NCBI GenBank assembly: GCA_026419785.1
Contig: JAODTK010003776.1
Coordinates: forward strand, 62,001-126,000
Length of the DNA stretch: 64,000 bases
Source: Sclerodactyla briareus
Taxonomy: Eukaryota; Echinodermata; Holothuroidea; Dendrochirotida; Sclerodactylidae
Direction of reading: 5' to 3'
A program made the translations under genes and the position numbers. Positions within the stretch are counted from its first letter, which is position 1. Each line of letters begins with the position of its first letter. Below are positions 1-11,984 of the stretch, piece after piece. The notes beneath the pieces were generated by a model. That model did no database searches. It saw nothing but the letters and a program-made list of their open reading frames with translations, and was not told the DNA's origin.

Positions 1-3000
1 GCTAACATGTAAGGTTCAAGCGAACCGCAGGCAAACGGAGTGGACGATCTAGCGACGGAAGCCTCAGTGCTGTCGTATACTTTTTTTTATACAATTTACT
101 CACCAATTGTACATCCATTGTACATGCATGTTCATGTGGTATATAATTTCTCTCTCACATTGAGACCCTCTTAGCGAGGAATGCCAATGGCGTTTCCTAA
201 AGCCGTGCAACTTCTCCATAGGCATACATATCCTCCGGTTTTTTTAGTGGTCGTAGCTATTTTACATCCAAGTGTTAGCCCCTTACCCGAGCATGAAGCC
301 TGTTTGTTCAGTATATGTAGGATTGCTATTTTCCTAATGCTCGTCTCGATCCCTCTTTATACGTGTGGTTTAAAAACCCCGAACATTTCTATCCGTAATC
401 CTATACTTCAACCAACAACAAATTCAAGTTACATTCAGTTCATGATTCCCGCAAATGAGCACTTGAGGGAATATTACCTAACAATATCCGGGACGTCTCA
501 ATACAGGAGTAGACGTTATTTCTCCCAGAACCACCGGTGTTGCTATAACTACATTACGGAACGTAATTTGCCGAAATATTGTTTTGGGTAGTATGTCTAC
601 AGAAGGTGAAAAAAAAATCCAATTGCATGTAAATCATACGGTTTTCACCGCATTATGGTTATAAGATAACTTTTTTGTGGTCTTCTCTTCTTCTCGCCCT
701 TTGTGGCCGTTCGAATGGTGGGTTACGAATCTTCTAGTATCCTTTTTAGGTAATCGACGTACTGATTAGTCAGTAAAATGTTGCTCGCCACAACCCGATT
801 CTCCAAAAAACGAATCGAGAAACATTTGTTCGGATGAGGGACAGTGTGTATCTACGCTGCTTTCGCTCTATCGTTTTCTAAATCGAACTGATGTACATTG
901 GGCAGATCCTGCTTACTACACCGCCCCCTTACAGTCCATGTCGCGGAATCATTCTAGTTTACATTTATGTTGATTGATGCAGTATGGACTGTTGGCTAAT
1001 AGTTCATTCAACAGTCATACGATTCTATAGGCGAATCAGGGTAACTTATTTACCGTAGAAAGCAACCATCTAACACGTTTTTTGCTTGGTATTAGGAGGG
1101 CGAGCATCCCACACTCGACTGTTAGGTTTATAAGTACTTGGAAAATCCCTTCGATTACCTTCGGGGCAGAGTGGATTTCTATGTTAAGCTCAGCGATCTG
1201 GATTGTAGAGCAATTGCGAACTCAAAATCAGTGTTGCTTGGCGCCAGTTATAAATTAAATTGAACATTGTAGATTAAAAAAAAAAAAAGAACTTGAGAAT
1301 GTCTGATTTAAAACAGTAAATCGAATCAGGTATAAACGCGAGCTGAACTTGAAGAATAACTATAGTTTCAGTCTCAGTGCAAAACTCCCGGCACCTTGGC
1401 TGTTGATCTTCAAGTCGCAATGACGGCACGCACGAGAGAAGCTGATGGCATCATTACCAAAAACGCACATCTGTATGTTTTCTTTTTGTTCTGTTTGTAG
1501 TCCATCGGTTTTTGTTGTTGTTGTTTTTCCTTTATGAATGTAATCAGTTACAGGCATGTATAGGTCTCACTGAACGAAATGAGGTAAATGCGCTGCAGTG
1601 GGCATTCCAACATAGCGCCGTACCCACCTATAAATAATACTGACACTTATTCATAACTCTAAAGACTATAATTTATTGTGTACAATCCAAACTCCAAAAT
1701 GAATCAGGAAACATATAATGGATATTGACTGTGTCATTTCAATTGGCTAATACCCACCCCATCACGCGTCTTTCTTGTTTGAACACTAACAAATTTACAG
1801 AGTTGAAATGGAAGAAAACTCTGACGAACCCAGAACCACTCGTTCGTGATCATGAATGAAAGAATGCACAGAAATATTCAATATCGATTCGAAGCTGCAA
1901 ACTTCTCATATCTAAAGTATATCACTGAGTGAAACGACTACAGTCACAGAAAAAGAAACTACCACTCCTGTTTTTATGCAACGTCCCAACATGTTTACTA
2001 TACCACTGATACACTTCGGTTAATTGAGAACGCCACTTTGCCTCTAAACTATGTATTTTCATCAAAGAATTCCTCTTGACAAATGACGTGTCTTTTATAA
2101 GAAAGTATAAGGCCATGGTCACAGAATTCGGGAAGTCCATTCCATGGGGAAAATGGGTCGATTCAAAAGTACGTTCGCTCGTAAATCACCAGACTATTAA
2201 CCGTCCTCGGATAGTAATTAGTGACAAGCTGGACCCGTCTATGAAAAAGCCTGTCAGAAAACTATAGCAGGGGACGCGTTACTGACTATTGCGAAATAAG
2301 GTACGTCTTACACAGAGGAGCGTTGCGCATCTCCAGAAGTTCGGCGGCGCCACATCATTACTGCACGCATTAGGCACGCATTAACCCGTAGTGGTCCAGT
2401 CATCCATGCTGCAATTTTAAACGCACATTGGTTTTGGTACAATGGAGCGACGGGGTACGTTTACTAATTAATTCTAAGAGTGAGAAACCTTTTCGTTCCA
2501 TCCCATTATGACGCAATAGTGAACAACATGAAATGATACAATTGGCAGAATGTCCGTCTGTGATTCTGTCATATTCCATATTCTACCAAGGGGTAATGAG
2601 TTTGAAGTAAGCCAATATAGGAATCGTTTGTTCAGTTGTGTGCGAATCAACATAATCTATGGATGTGGGATTGAAGTTATTGCGCTGAGAAATAACCAAT
2701 TATTAACATCATTTACATGGTAACATACACTAAGGTTCAAGTAATCTCTGATTATTAACCTATTCGAACGAGCTCACTGGCTTGTCGTCAATGTTGCTAT
2801 TTCTAAAACGTAGCAATGCAAATTACAAAGCTCAGTTCGACTAGTCGTCGGAAATTGAATAGCCCATATTTATTATCTCCATCCACTTCTCCCCCCATGC
2901 CACACTTCGTTTTATACAAAAGGTTCCACCCTCGTCGAAGGGTCAACGAAGATTTTAGACGAGACGTCATTCAGGCAGTTAAGTACTTCTTGTATACTTT

Positions 3001-5159
3001 GCACTTCTACTGCTGCTACAATGGCCTTCAACGTTTGGCTTACAGTATAAACTCATTTTCCCCTCATTAAGCCTATTGTTCTGATAGTCACCTAATTCTA
3101 CGGAATCAACGTAAGTCTGTTTCTGATGCTTAGATGTCTCCCAAAGCTACGTTGTAAAGATTCCTCCGGTCCAGTTGAGAAGGAAGTATAATCGAGCAGT
3201 ATATGCGCTGATTAAAACTGAATCCCAAGAGGCGTTGTTCAAGCGTCATATTACGGAACTATACGTAATTATTTGAGACTGATTACCCAATTCAATCTGA
3301 TCAATCTGACTATCATCGGCACCACGGCTCTTCAGGTTCCCGTAGCAGCAACTGATTGTAGGTGGTCCCAGTCTATATCTACAACAACATCAATAAAACC
3401 TTTCCAGTGTAGATAAAAAAAAACAACACTTCTCTACTTATCAACAAAAACGTTTATTCCTCCTAAATCGCCACTCAACGAACGTGCAATAAGCATCATT
3501 AACAGTGCTTGAGTAGTTTACCGGTGGCGCCATTCTTGAGGTATATGACCGCATTTGCGATCTGTCACTTACCAGCCAAAGAAGGATGCAAGAGGGGGGG
3601 GGAGTGAATATTCATTCTCGAGGCAAAGTAGATAAACGCATCAATCTTATGATAGTATAGGGAACATCGGCGTTAATGTTACACACATCCGGGGACATTC
3701 TTCGGAGATGTGATTGAAATGTTCTTTTGATACATTTGCAGAACACGAATGGAGCCGCCAGTAAGAATGCAACATGGTGAGAATGCTGACACCATTACTC
3801 AGTAGGGCCAGTAACTGAAGTCCATAAATGTCAGTAACAAGTTACAAAACAGGACAGGATTATGACCCACCCTAGCCTTAACTTCAGTACAATTACAAAC
3901 ATTTGATGCAAAGTCAAATTCGATCACGAACACAATTAGATTAGAGGAAAACTAGGAACAGAGCTCGAAGCTATCGGGATCACTAATTATTACTATTACT
4001 AATTATGTGCCGTCTCTGATGATAAACAGGGCAGCGACAGTTCTTCCTCATGACCCTGGAAATGTCAAATTCATTTGCATATTATTTATTCGGGATTAAA
4101 TCCATGACGAATATTAACTGTTGTCTTCAGGAACGAACCTAAATGTTCCCTAGTGGTTGACTACCTGCTCATACGTTAGATAATTTAAACGTCGGCCCAG
4201 CTGTCAACTAGTGAACTACGCATTTTAATTAAAAACGATTATCGCTAGTTGGTGTTGGTGGAGAGGTGTCCGTTGTATATGTGTTTTGCTCATCTGTTAT
4301 CAGACAATAGACAACTGTTGAGATCTATGATGCATATAGGTTTCTGCAACATTGTAAGATACAACATTTTTCACGCACTTAGGCCTAGAGGGAATGAAAA
4401 ATAATATTGAATACGGATAGGCAAACTAACATTTGCACTGAGCAAAGGCTGCAGTGCTTCATATACTGTTCTGGTAGATCTGTGACATTACATTGTAATA
4501 TGATATTTGGCCACAGAATTATATAATTTACTGAATTATTCATTTTGATGAATGCTGAAAGTAGTGGATTTTTCGCCCATTTTTTGCTACATTTCGCTTA
4601 TTGTGACAATGACGGTAGGTGAGTAGCTGGAGTCTAACGCACATTAACACGTGCTTGTTGCAGTTTACATTATTTTTGTTTGAGTTCGTGGCTTCGCTCG
4701 CTACCAATCAGAGAGGCGTTTGAAGTCTGACTTCAAATAACCTGCCTCGTTCTCGGAATGTAGCGACGGCCGACGCGTGCGGCAGACTGAAAAACAGATT
4801 TGTTGGAAGTTCATTAATACGAATAATGCAATTTCACCTCCTCGGGAAACTAGTTTACAATTCTCCTCCCGGATTGAAACACGCATTTTGGGTTTCAGGT
4901 TATAATCACACCATCGCTTTTTTTGTTTCATTCACACGTCTCCCAGGATATGTCAGCATCCCTAGGTATCTTCACTGAGTGAAGGATGTCACAACCGTCA
5001 CGAGATTTCAAAGAGGCATAACACGATTACCAACATTGCAAAAACACGTTGAATTGGACGGGAAGGTGTTCGATAGTACTGTGACACCTCGCAATCTTCT
5101 CAGCGAAGACACGCGCGGATGTAAATCGCTGTTAATATTTCTCGAACGTGAATGCAGAA
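1..5159. other. Unassigned AT-rich DNA, no gene recognised
   Basis: I see no gene, RNA or known repeat here. The longest open frame, 181-591 (+), would encode 136 residues with a hydrophobic stretch in its first half, but it has no recognised motif and sits in featureless sequence, so I regard it as chance. Short homopolymers occur at about 1276-1287 (A) and 3594-3602 (G). Confidence 0.5.
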
Positions 5160-5250
5160 AGTTCGACAGGGTGATCTCACTAAGGAATAACGTTCGGTAA
5201 ATTTGGGGAACCTCCGAACCCTAATGAAATCAATTCTATTTGAGCAACGG
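5160..5250 (+). repeat. Short dispersed repeat, related to 26436-26526
   Basis: About 85 bp beginning at GACAGGGTGATCTCA can be aligned by eye with about 85 bp near 26440, with shared blocks at GACAGGGTGATCTCA and AATGAAA and small gaps between. The similarity fades on both sides. It is probably two relics of one repeat family; function is unknown. Confidence 0.4.
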
Positions 5251-5284
5251 TGTATTATTTAATAAATAACACCGTTGACTGCTC
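5241..5284. repeat. Imperfect hairpin
   Basis: CAACGGTGT followed by an AT-rich arm is mirrored by AAATAACACCGTTG a few bases later. TGAGCA and TGCTCA flank the outside. There is one bulged base. It lies directly after the short repeat that starts at 5160. No poly-T tract or gene context supports a role as a terminator. Confidence 0.45.
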
Positions 5285-6989
5285 AACGGGCAATAACCAC
5301 CGTGCTTAAGACAACCATACATCTTCGAACGGTAACTTGAATAGCGAGTATTCATCATATTCAGTAACGCCCTCAAGGAGATGATGAGCAACTGTTAGCT
5401 CCTTGGCCAGGTAAGGATCATATTCAATTTTTTCAAGATCAGTCTACGACTCTTCCGATGTAAACGTTATCGAAGATTTGCTATACGTTCAGTGGTTATC
5501 ACTGATAATAAACGCTTACATGCTTTCAACATTTTTGTTTCCTTCACAAAATATCACATTTTGGAGATTAGATCAGTGAGACTGATGATATTTCCGGTCC
5601 AATTTGGGTGGATGGATGTTTTGTTTAGATATGTCGGCTTTAACCTGCGTCGAAAGTCACTCTTCCGAATACATACAGACTCATGCCCAGATCTTTGGCG
5701 ATTACTGCCCAAGCCTTTTAATTCCATCTTTCCAATCTGCTAAGTGACGAATCTCTCCCTTCCGAGCTCGTACGTCCATGTCAATGTAAGCGCAACTGAT
5801 TGACAGCTCGTATTGTATAGGATCAGTTGTATTCGAGCCTAAATTAGAGAGTAAGGTCATCACTATAAAAAAGAGAAATTCGTGTTTCAGAAGTGCCTTC
5901 AGCCGGCGCATGTAGATGCGTGCAAGGATGACTTCCAAAACGTAGAATGACTGATTTCCCCACCCAGTTTCCATCAGAAAGAAATATCAATCACAGTGTA
6001 GAGAGTGTCTCCACCCGTCATAATATGACATTCTCTTGACCGCAACAATCTCATGTTTCCTCCTGTGATTAAGTGTGTCTTTGCTAGAATGAGATCGAGA
6101 ATTTTGGGGTTTAACGAATTCATAAGTTGTCGTTAGACTGCTTTCATTCACCGTGGCGTCGCCAGTTGTTCTCCTCCCCAGGTTTCCCTCCAGTCGATGT
6201 GAGGTATGAAAACATTTATTTGGCTGTGGTCTATCATTCCTTACTTAAATATATAGTATCAGATGAGATTCAAAACCTTCGTCTGTTCGGATCGCTCGAA
6301 GAGTACTTTTTTCTACACTCGCACCACCATGTCGAGCGAGGCATGTCTCCTTGAATTCGGTAATTCATTACCATAGGTGTAAGCTATAGTCCTTTTCTAT
6401 AACGTTCTTATACTATTCGAAAACGAACTGAATGTCAATTTTGCTGCTTCGAAGGACACATCATTAACATAACTCACGCTCCCCAATTATTCCACCCTAT
6501 CACCGACGCTCACCAATTATTTCCACCGCCTAATGTGTGACTCTCTAATCTTCTATTCATCCTGTTAAAATTTCTACGTTAGTTAGTTTATTAGTGATGT
6601 TTTCTGGATGGATGGACACAAGACAGCTCTCCCTATTCTTTGATTCGCTTTGTATCCAGATACATACACTATACATTGGGAATCATTGTTTGAATACTTC
6701 AACCTACCTACACTTTCCGAGCCAAAATACCGTTGAAAAGCCTCAAGGTAATCATACAACATGTTCATATTTTGAAATTGCCTAGATCAAGCTCTGTAAT
6801 CTCTGTCTGATTTTAGGCTAAACCTGACACCGTCATCATAACTACTGCAGCCTAACATGCCACATGACCACGGCAGACCTAATGTTGTATATTACTTTGT
6901 TGTTGCTGCTTTCCCTCTTAACCGTTATTTCATCACTTTGCCTTCCGTATTTCCGTGTAGGGAGTGAACTGGATTAATGAGCTATAGAG
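5285..6989. other. Unassigned DNA, no gene recognised
   Basis: I see nothing supportable here. Short open frames on both strands (about 60-90 codons) have no motifs. The last 200 bases may be the decayed upstream part of the retrotransposon that becomes recognisable near 7000. Confidence 0.5.
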
Positions 6990-7900
6990 TAGGCCAACGA
7001 CCTAACAATCCGATTGTATCACTGGAATCGCTCTCAATTGGGTTCGCAGCCTCTTACAAGGTCGACAGCAGTTATACGGATTGAAGACACCCTATCACAA
7101 CCACTAGACCTACTGAGTGGCGTACCTCAGGGTCAGTTTGTTCGACCTCATGTTTTCATTCAGCTGTATGTACATGGCTCCCCTTGAGGACATCATAAAA
7201 CGCTACCAGGTACTTGGTATGTACTACGCAGACGACACTCAACTAAGTAAGCTTCGACCCAAATGAACCATGGTGACGTTTCTTCATTAGCTTGAAATGT
7301 GCATTAAAGACATAGAATGCTGGACAACTGGAAACAGATTAGCCCGGAACGATAGTAAAAACCTAATCCTTACATGTGTCATCGCGGTTCTCTAAAGCTC
7401 CGCTTATTTCCTCCATCATATCACTGTGGGGGACTGTAATGTCGACACTGTGCCCAGAGCTAAAGTAAAGATCGAGGGGTTATTGTTGATCGCAACCTCT
7501 CTCTTCACCGCATGTTATAACGTCTGTCGTTCCGCATCTCTGTCTATCAGAAAGATCAGCCTAATCCTTAAATATCTAGACCGTGATAGCACCGAGAGAC
7601 TGCTTCATGCTTTTGTTTCGTCTCACCAAACCGGACCTTTTACAGCATTCTCTATGTCTTCCCAAGTTTCAGTAGAACAAAATCTATACTTTCTACTCGA
7701 CTTATCAACTCAAGCAAGAAAAGGATCAGCATAACACCCATCCTGGGAGAACTTCACTGGCTACCTGTAGAGAAACCGGATCCAATATAACTTGCTGATC
7801 TCGCATATAAGTCGCTGGCTGGTCTGGCTACCTCTGTGATCTCATCTCCATTAAAGGCCGTCATGGATCAATGTTTGCACGGAATATCCCGTTTTTTCGA
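6990..7900 (+). pseudogene. Decayed LINE reverse transcriptase (CR1-like ORF2 fragment)
   Basis: Translation in several frames gives the signature order of a non-LTR reverse transcriptase. A segment like GIALNWVRSLLQGRQQ comes first. GVPQG follows at about 7126, then the catalytic YADDTQL at about 7220. A helix like LEMCIKDIECWTTGNRL follows, then NVCRSASLSIRKISLI and YLDRDSTERLLHAFV near 7520-7620. The C-terminal ITPILGELHWLPVEK lies near 7730, followed by YKSLAGLA. Stops and frameshifts separate these blocks, so no functional protein can be made. The endonuclease and the first RT motifs are missing or unrecognisable, which suggests 5' truncation or decay. The motif wording fits CR1-type elements common in marine invertebrates. 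The exact clade is an inference. No target-site duplication could be fixed. Confidence 0.88.
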
Positions 7901-7960
7901 TCATCTGGCTTGCGTTAAATTGTTATTTAAATATTCGTATTTGAGCAACTGAATGGGAGA

Positions 7961-9374
7961 TATTCCAAATGACCCAAATTCTCTTGATTATATTTATGAT
8001 TGATCTGATAGTATTGGAAGAGATCGGGCTTGAAGTTCCTTTTAATTGTCTTATAAAATCTTCAGGGGCCCCTAACAACTCGATAAAATACCGAAAAGTT
8101 GATGTTTTTTCAAGAGTGGTGAGCTAAATGGTATAGGATAAGCAGCGCAGCTGCAGTCGTGAGTAAGACACGCACCACATTTACGTCAGAAAAATAATGA
8201 TGGCTCAAAATTGGAAATAAAGGTAGAATAATTATTTCAATTTAGTTAATATTTGGCTAGTGTGTTCCCCTATAATGACCTCTGGACTCTGGCTGCAGGG
8301 GTCAACTAAAGTTCACGTTATGGGTACCTGCGAAAATGTGATTTACAAGGAAAACATACGCGATAAGGTGTTAAGAATATGGTACGATCTTTATGATGAA
8401 GTTCGTGAAGACTATATGGCTTCAAATCTGCCACACTGTCCGTGTATATTATAATTAAAACTAATAGTTTTAAAAATAAAGCCCTAAATTCAGTTTTAAT
8501 AAATTCACCCTAATAGGGTTTTTTTGTTCACATAATAACTATAGTATAGGTATGCTATACATTGTCTGAGCGCTATCCAGAATAGAATTGGTTAAACTTT
8601 CTCTAGTTAAAACTACGTAGGAAACGAGTAAGGTCACTAGAAATCCGTGTGATTATTGTGAATATTTCCTTTGTTATATAATTCACGGAAAACTGAATCA
8701 TAATTCTCTCCAGAGATAACACTATTCTACCTCTGTGGTAAACTGAGGGACAGGAGAGGCGTTCCCCCGTGGGATCGAAATTCGTTTGCCGGATGGCGAA
8801 TCAAACTCGGTCAAATACATTCTGACAATGTTTTTATCATCTCACGAATAACTCCATCAAACTGCCGTAACTCAAAGCACTCGCGTGCTTCAACTTCAAT
8901 GCTCTGTCTGCCACGGTGTTGACGTATTTTAATTATTCTGGATATCCGGTACTTACACGTTGTCAACATGATACCGATGAAGTAATAAAGGCCCTGGATA
9001 GTCGCGCTGACATTCAGGGATACATCGAATGCGAGGCGTGTAGTAGACATCCCGCATTTCGGTGTCATGTTCCCTCTGACCTTGACTCCAATTGCGTCAT
9101 AAGATAAGGCTTATCCGTTTTGTGAAATGACATTATTGAGTTCGTACGGATAGTTGTATGGTGGAATGAAACATAATGATATGTACCGGTTGGGGTAGTT
9201 GTGGTGTTTGAGATCCTAGAGTGAGGCGCGTATGCAGGTTCAGTCACTGGATCATACTTAGATTGGCCACATCGCCATATCAAAATGTTCAAGTTTTAAC
9301 AGCAAAACGCGATTCGTAGGACTGCTAGACACAAATAAATGCATCAATTTACCAAGATCAAGACATGCATATCT
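7961..9374. other. Unassigned DNA, no gene recognised
   Basis: I see no motif-bearing frame or RNA. Frames of 60-85 codons at 8260-8454 (+) and 8811-9292 (-) have no family signature and are probably chance. Confidence 0.45.
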
Positions 9375-9640
9375 GTGCGTCCCTCAAGGTGGCTGTACTC
9401 GAAGTTGCGACTGGCGAGGTCCTGGTCTCACTTAATGATTCTACTGTAGATTCGGTTGTTTGTTTCGGAATATTTGGGGACGCCAACTGGCGGTCCCGGT
9501 GCAGATGGAATTGGGGTTACACCTCGCCTTGACATCTGAGCTCTGGTCGAGAGAGGGAAGACCAGTTATCGCGGTTGCACATCCACGGTCATTACGACCA
9601 GGGTTTCAGGAGTAGCGCTTACTTGGTCTCCTGATTCCGT
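9375..9640 (+). repeat. Dispersed repeat, SINE-like body (family S)
   Basis: Shared blocks link this stretch to 62565-62830. They include GGTGGCTGTACT at about 9390, TTGTTTCGG at about 9463, and GCGGTCCCGGTGCAG at about 9491 followed by a CCTCGCC stretch. The second half, from GCGGTCCC through TGAGCTCTGGTCGAG to a CATCCACG block, also aligns with the reverse strand of 14640-14800. The tRNA-like head seen at 62466 is not recognisable here, so this copy is truncated or decayed. No coding potential. Confidence 0.6.
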
Positions 9641-11740
9641 AAAAAAACAGGAACAAAACTGAATAGTGCAGGAAAATAATTATAGGAAATCACGACCAAT
9701 ATTTCTGCCAAAATGTTCCTTTCAGTGGTTCAAATACATGTTTTCGACTCACCATTTACTATTTTGCGCATCGTGTACACGTTTAGAAAAGTGATTCGAA
9801 CAAAATTGTTCAAGTTGAAAGAAAGTTCATAACCGGAGTCTTTCTATATTTAGTAAATCTTCTCATAAGACAACTTTGGGTCGACTCTGTTACCTGGAAT
9901 CAGCAATTTTTCTTCAAGGGTGTCTTGTCAATAAAGGCATTTACCATTATGTTATACTGCTATATTGTTAGCTGTGTCAGGGCATCATTCCATGTGGTCT
10001 TAAAGCAGGCCCAGTGTCGCGCTATCGAGAAAGGCACAGCTAACTTTCTCAAGGGAAATCCGTTTTATATTTGTCTACTTTCAGACAATGCGAATTGAAT
10101 TTCAGCCCTACACCTAGCCATATGCTGTAAGTATTAGGCAATTCTGTCATTACTTAGCAGCCAATTTAGAAAATTGGTGACAAACGTGATACAGAGAAAG
10201 GGGCTGTTGTAAAAGTCAAAGGACCAGGAGCGGAGTACTTCGAAGTGGCAGACATTTATTGTCATTTTCATTGCCCAACTGACTCTTTACTCTTTACTTC
10301 AACACTTCAACTGGAGCGCCATCCTAATTTCAATCCTATTTTATCAGACTTTTTACGTAGCAGTGATAATGCATCAGTGATGCCTTAATTTTGCAACTGG
10401 ATCCCAACAGGTTCCAATCATTTCATATCACATTACGAATAGTCCGTAATTTGCTGAGATACACCTGTATTACTCACTTGTCCAAATCAACTGCATACCA
10501 AATCAAGGTATGTTACTCAATAAATTCGTTTGTTTATACCTCCCGGAACCTTGAAAATAGTTTTGATTTCCCAGCCTAAGTGAATTAATTATCTTTCATA
10601 GATCTCTAAAATGGGAAATTGGTAAGAAGATGTAAGAAGATGGTACTCGATATTCTCGAGACCTAATTCACAAATATTTGTACGAATATGTGTTAGTCCC
10701 GAATCTCGTGAGTTTCGTGATTTAAGAGAGCATGTTGAGGGTAGGGGATCAACTAATAGACGCGGATGCACCAGTTCCGATTCTGACGTCCCAGATATTC
10801 AGGTATACGTAAGAAGCCGACGGTCTAATTGTTCGTCCTAAAGACGTGCGCTGCAATTTGAGAGACTGCCATTTCACTTGTGTCATTGTCATCGTGCTCT
10901 TACACGCATGCACTGTCTTCTAACGACTAAAAGCTTGCTTGAGTATTGTAATAAGTAAAATTATTTGTCCAAATGCCCCTGATAATATACACAATATGTA
11001 CATATTCTGATGTAGTCTCTTTCCTAACCTGAAGATATTAGGTTTTGTAAAAACGACGTGTACCTCTGGTTTCTCCTGTTTGAACTGTTCAAATAACTGA
11101 GTTATATGGATCGCGTGGGCCTACCTTTCAGTAAATCAATTTATCCTGGTATGTACATAAACATAAGCACATTAGTGTAACTGTCCACATATGGATTTAC
11201 GATGGTTCTAATTTTTGTAATAGAATTACAATTTTTATCACGGGAATTTTCTCCGAATAATCAAGTCTGTCAGACTCAACTTGTTTGGTTCTGGGGATAT
11301 ACAGTTTTCAGGATGATTTTTTGTTGATGAAAAAAGAGAAAGATGAATAAGGAAATAACCAAAAAGTTATGGTAAGATCATATTTATAGGTTATTAGTTC
11401 TTTCACCAACAGTACTGAGGTACAAGGGTGAGTAGATGTCCAATAGCAATTTCTTGAATTCCTGTTTTGTGACCAAATCAGGTTTAATTGGGTAATCCAC
11501 TTTCGTAATACTGTTGTAGTAGACTCCCCAAGCTTGGTCACATTTTGTCCATTTTACATATTTATCGTATTTCGTTGCCAGTGTTTCCTGGTATCCTGGA
11601 ACTTTGTTACCTGATGGAAATATATCTGCAATACTTTATTGCGGCCATTGACTATTCCACATTTTTCGTTATCACCCCGCAGCCAGGAGTTTCGAACACA
11701 TTAAGAATGCATTGCTAGTACTCGCAATGGAGCATCGTAA
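9641..11740. other. Unassigned DNA, no gene recognised
   Basis: I see nothing beyond short motif-free frames. The composition is uniformly AT-rich with no arrays. Confidence 0.45.
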
Positions 11741-11741
11741 G

Positions 11742-11770
<29 letters not shown>
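11742..11770 (+). repeat. Poly-A tract (29 A)
   Basis: A run of 29 A. It could be the fossil tail of a retroposed sequence, but the upstream DNA shows no recognisable retroposon body, so the origin is open. A C12 run follows at 11973-11984. Confidence 0.8.
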
Positions 11771-11772
<2 letters not shown>

Positions 11773-11984
11773 AGCTGGACCGTACGGTCGCCCTGTTACG
11801 TAAAAGAGGCGGATAGAATAATATGCGGTGGTGGTTTGACCTGGCTGAAGAACTTCATTCAGAATCCTGCCATCACTTTGCCTGCCAATCAGAGAACGTC
11901 CATTACTGAAACAGAACACAGCATACAACCGACCCGTCTATTTCTGGATTTGAGACGGCACAGTTACTACCTCCCCCCCCCCCC

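Noticed and set aside
181..591. 136-codon plus-strand open frame near the window start
   Set aside because: No motif, no splice or promoter context, and its length is within what chance gives in AT-rich DNA of this size.
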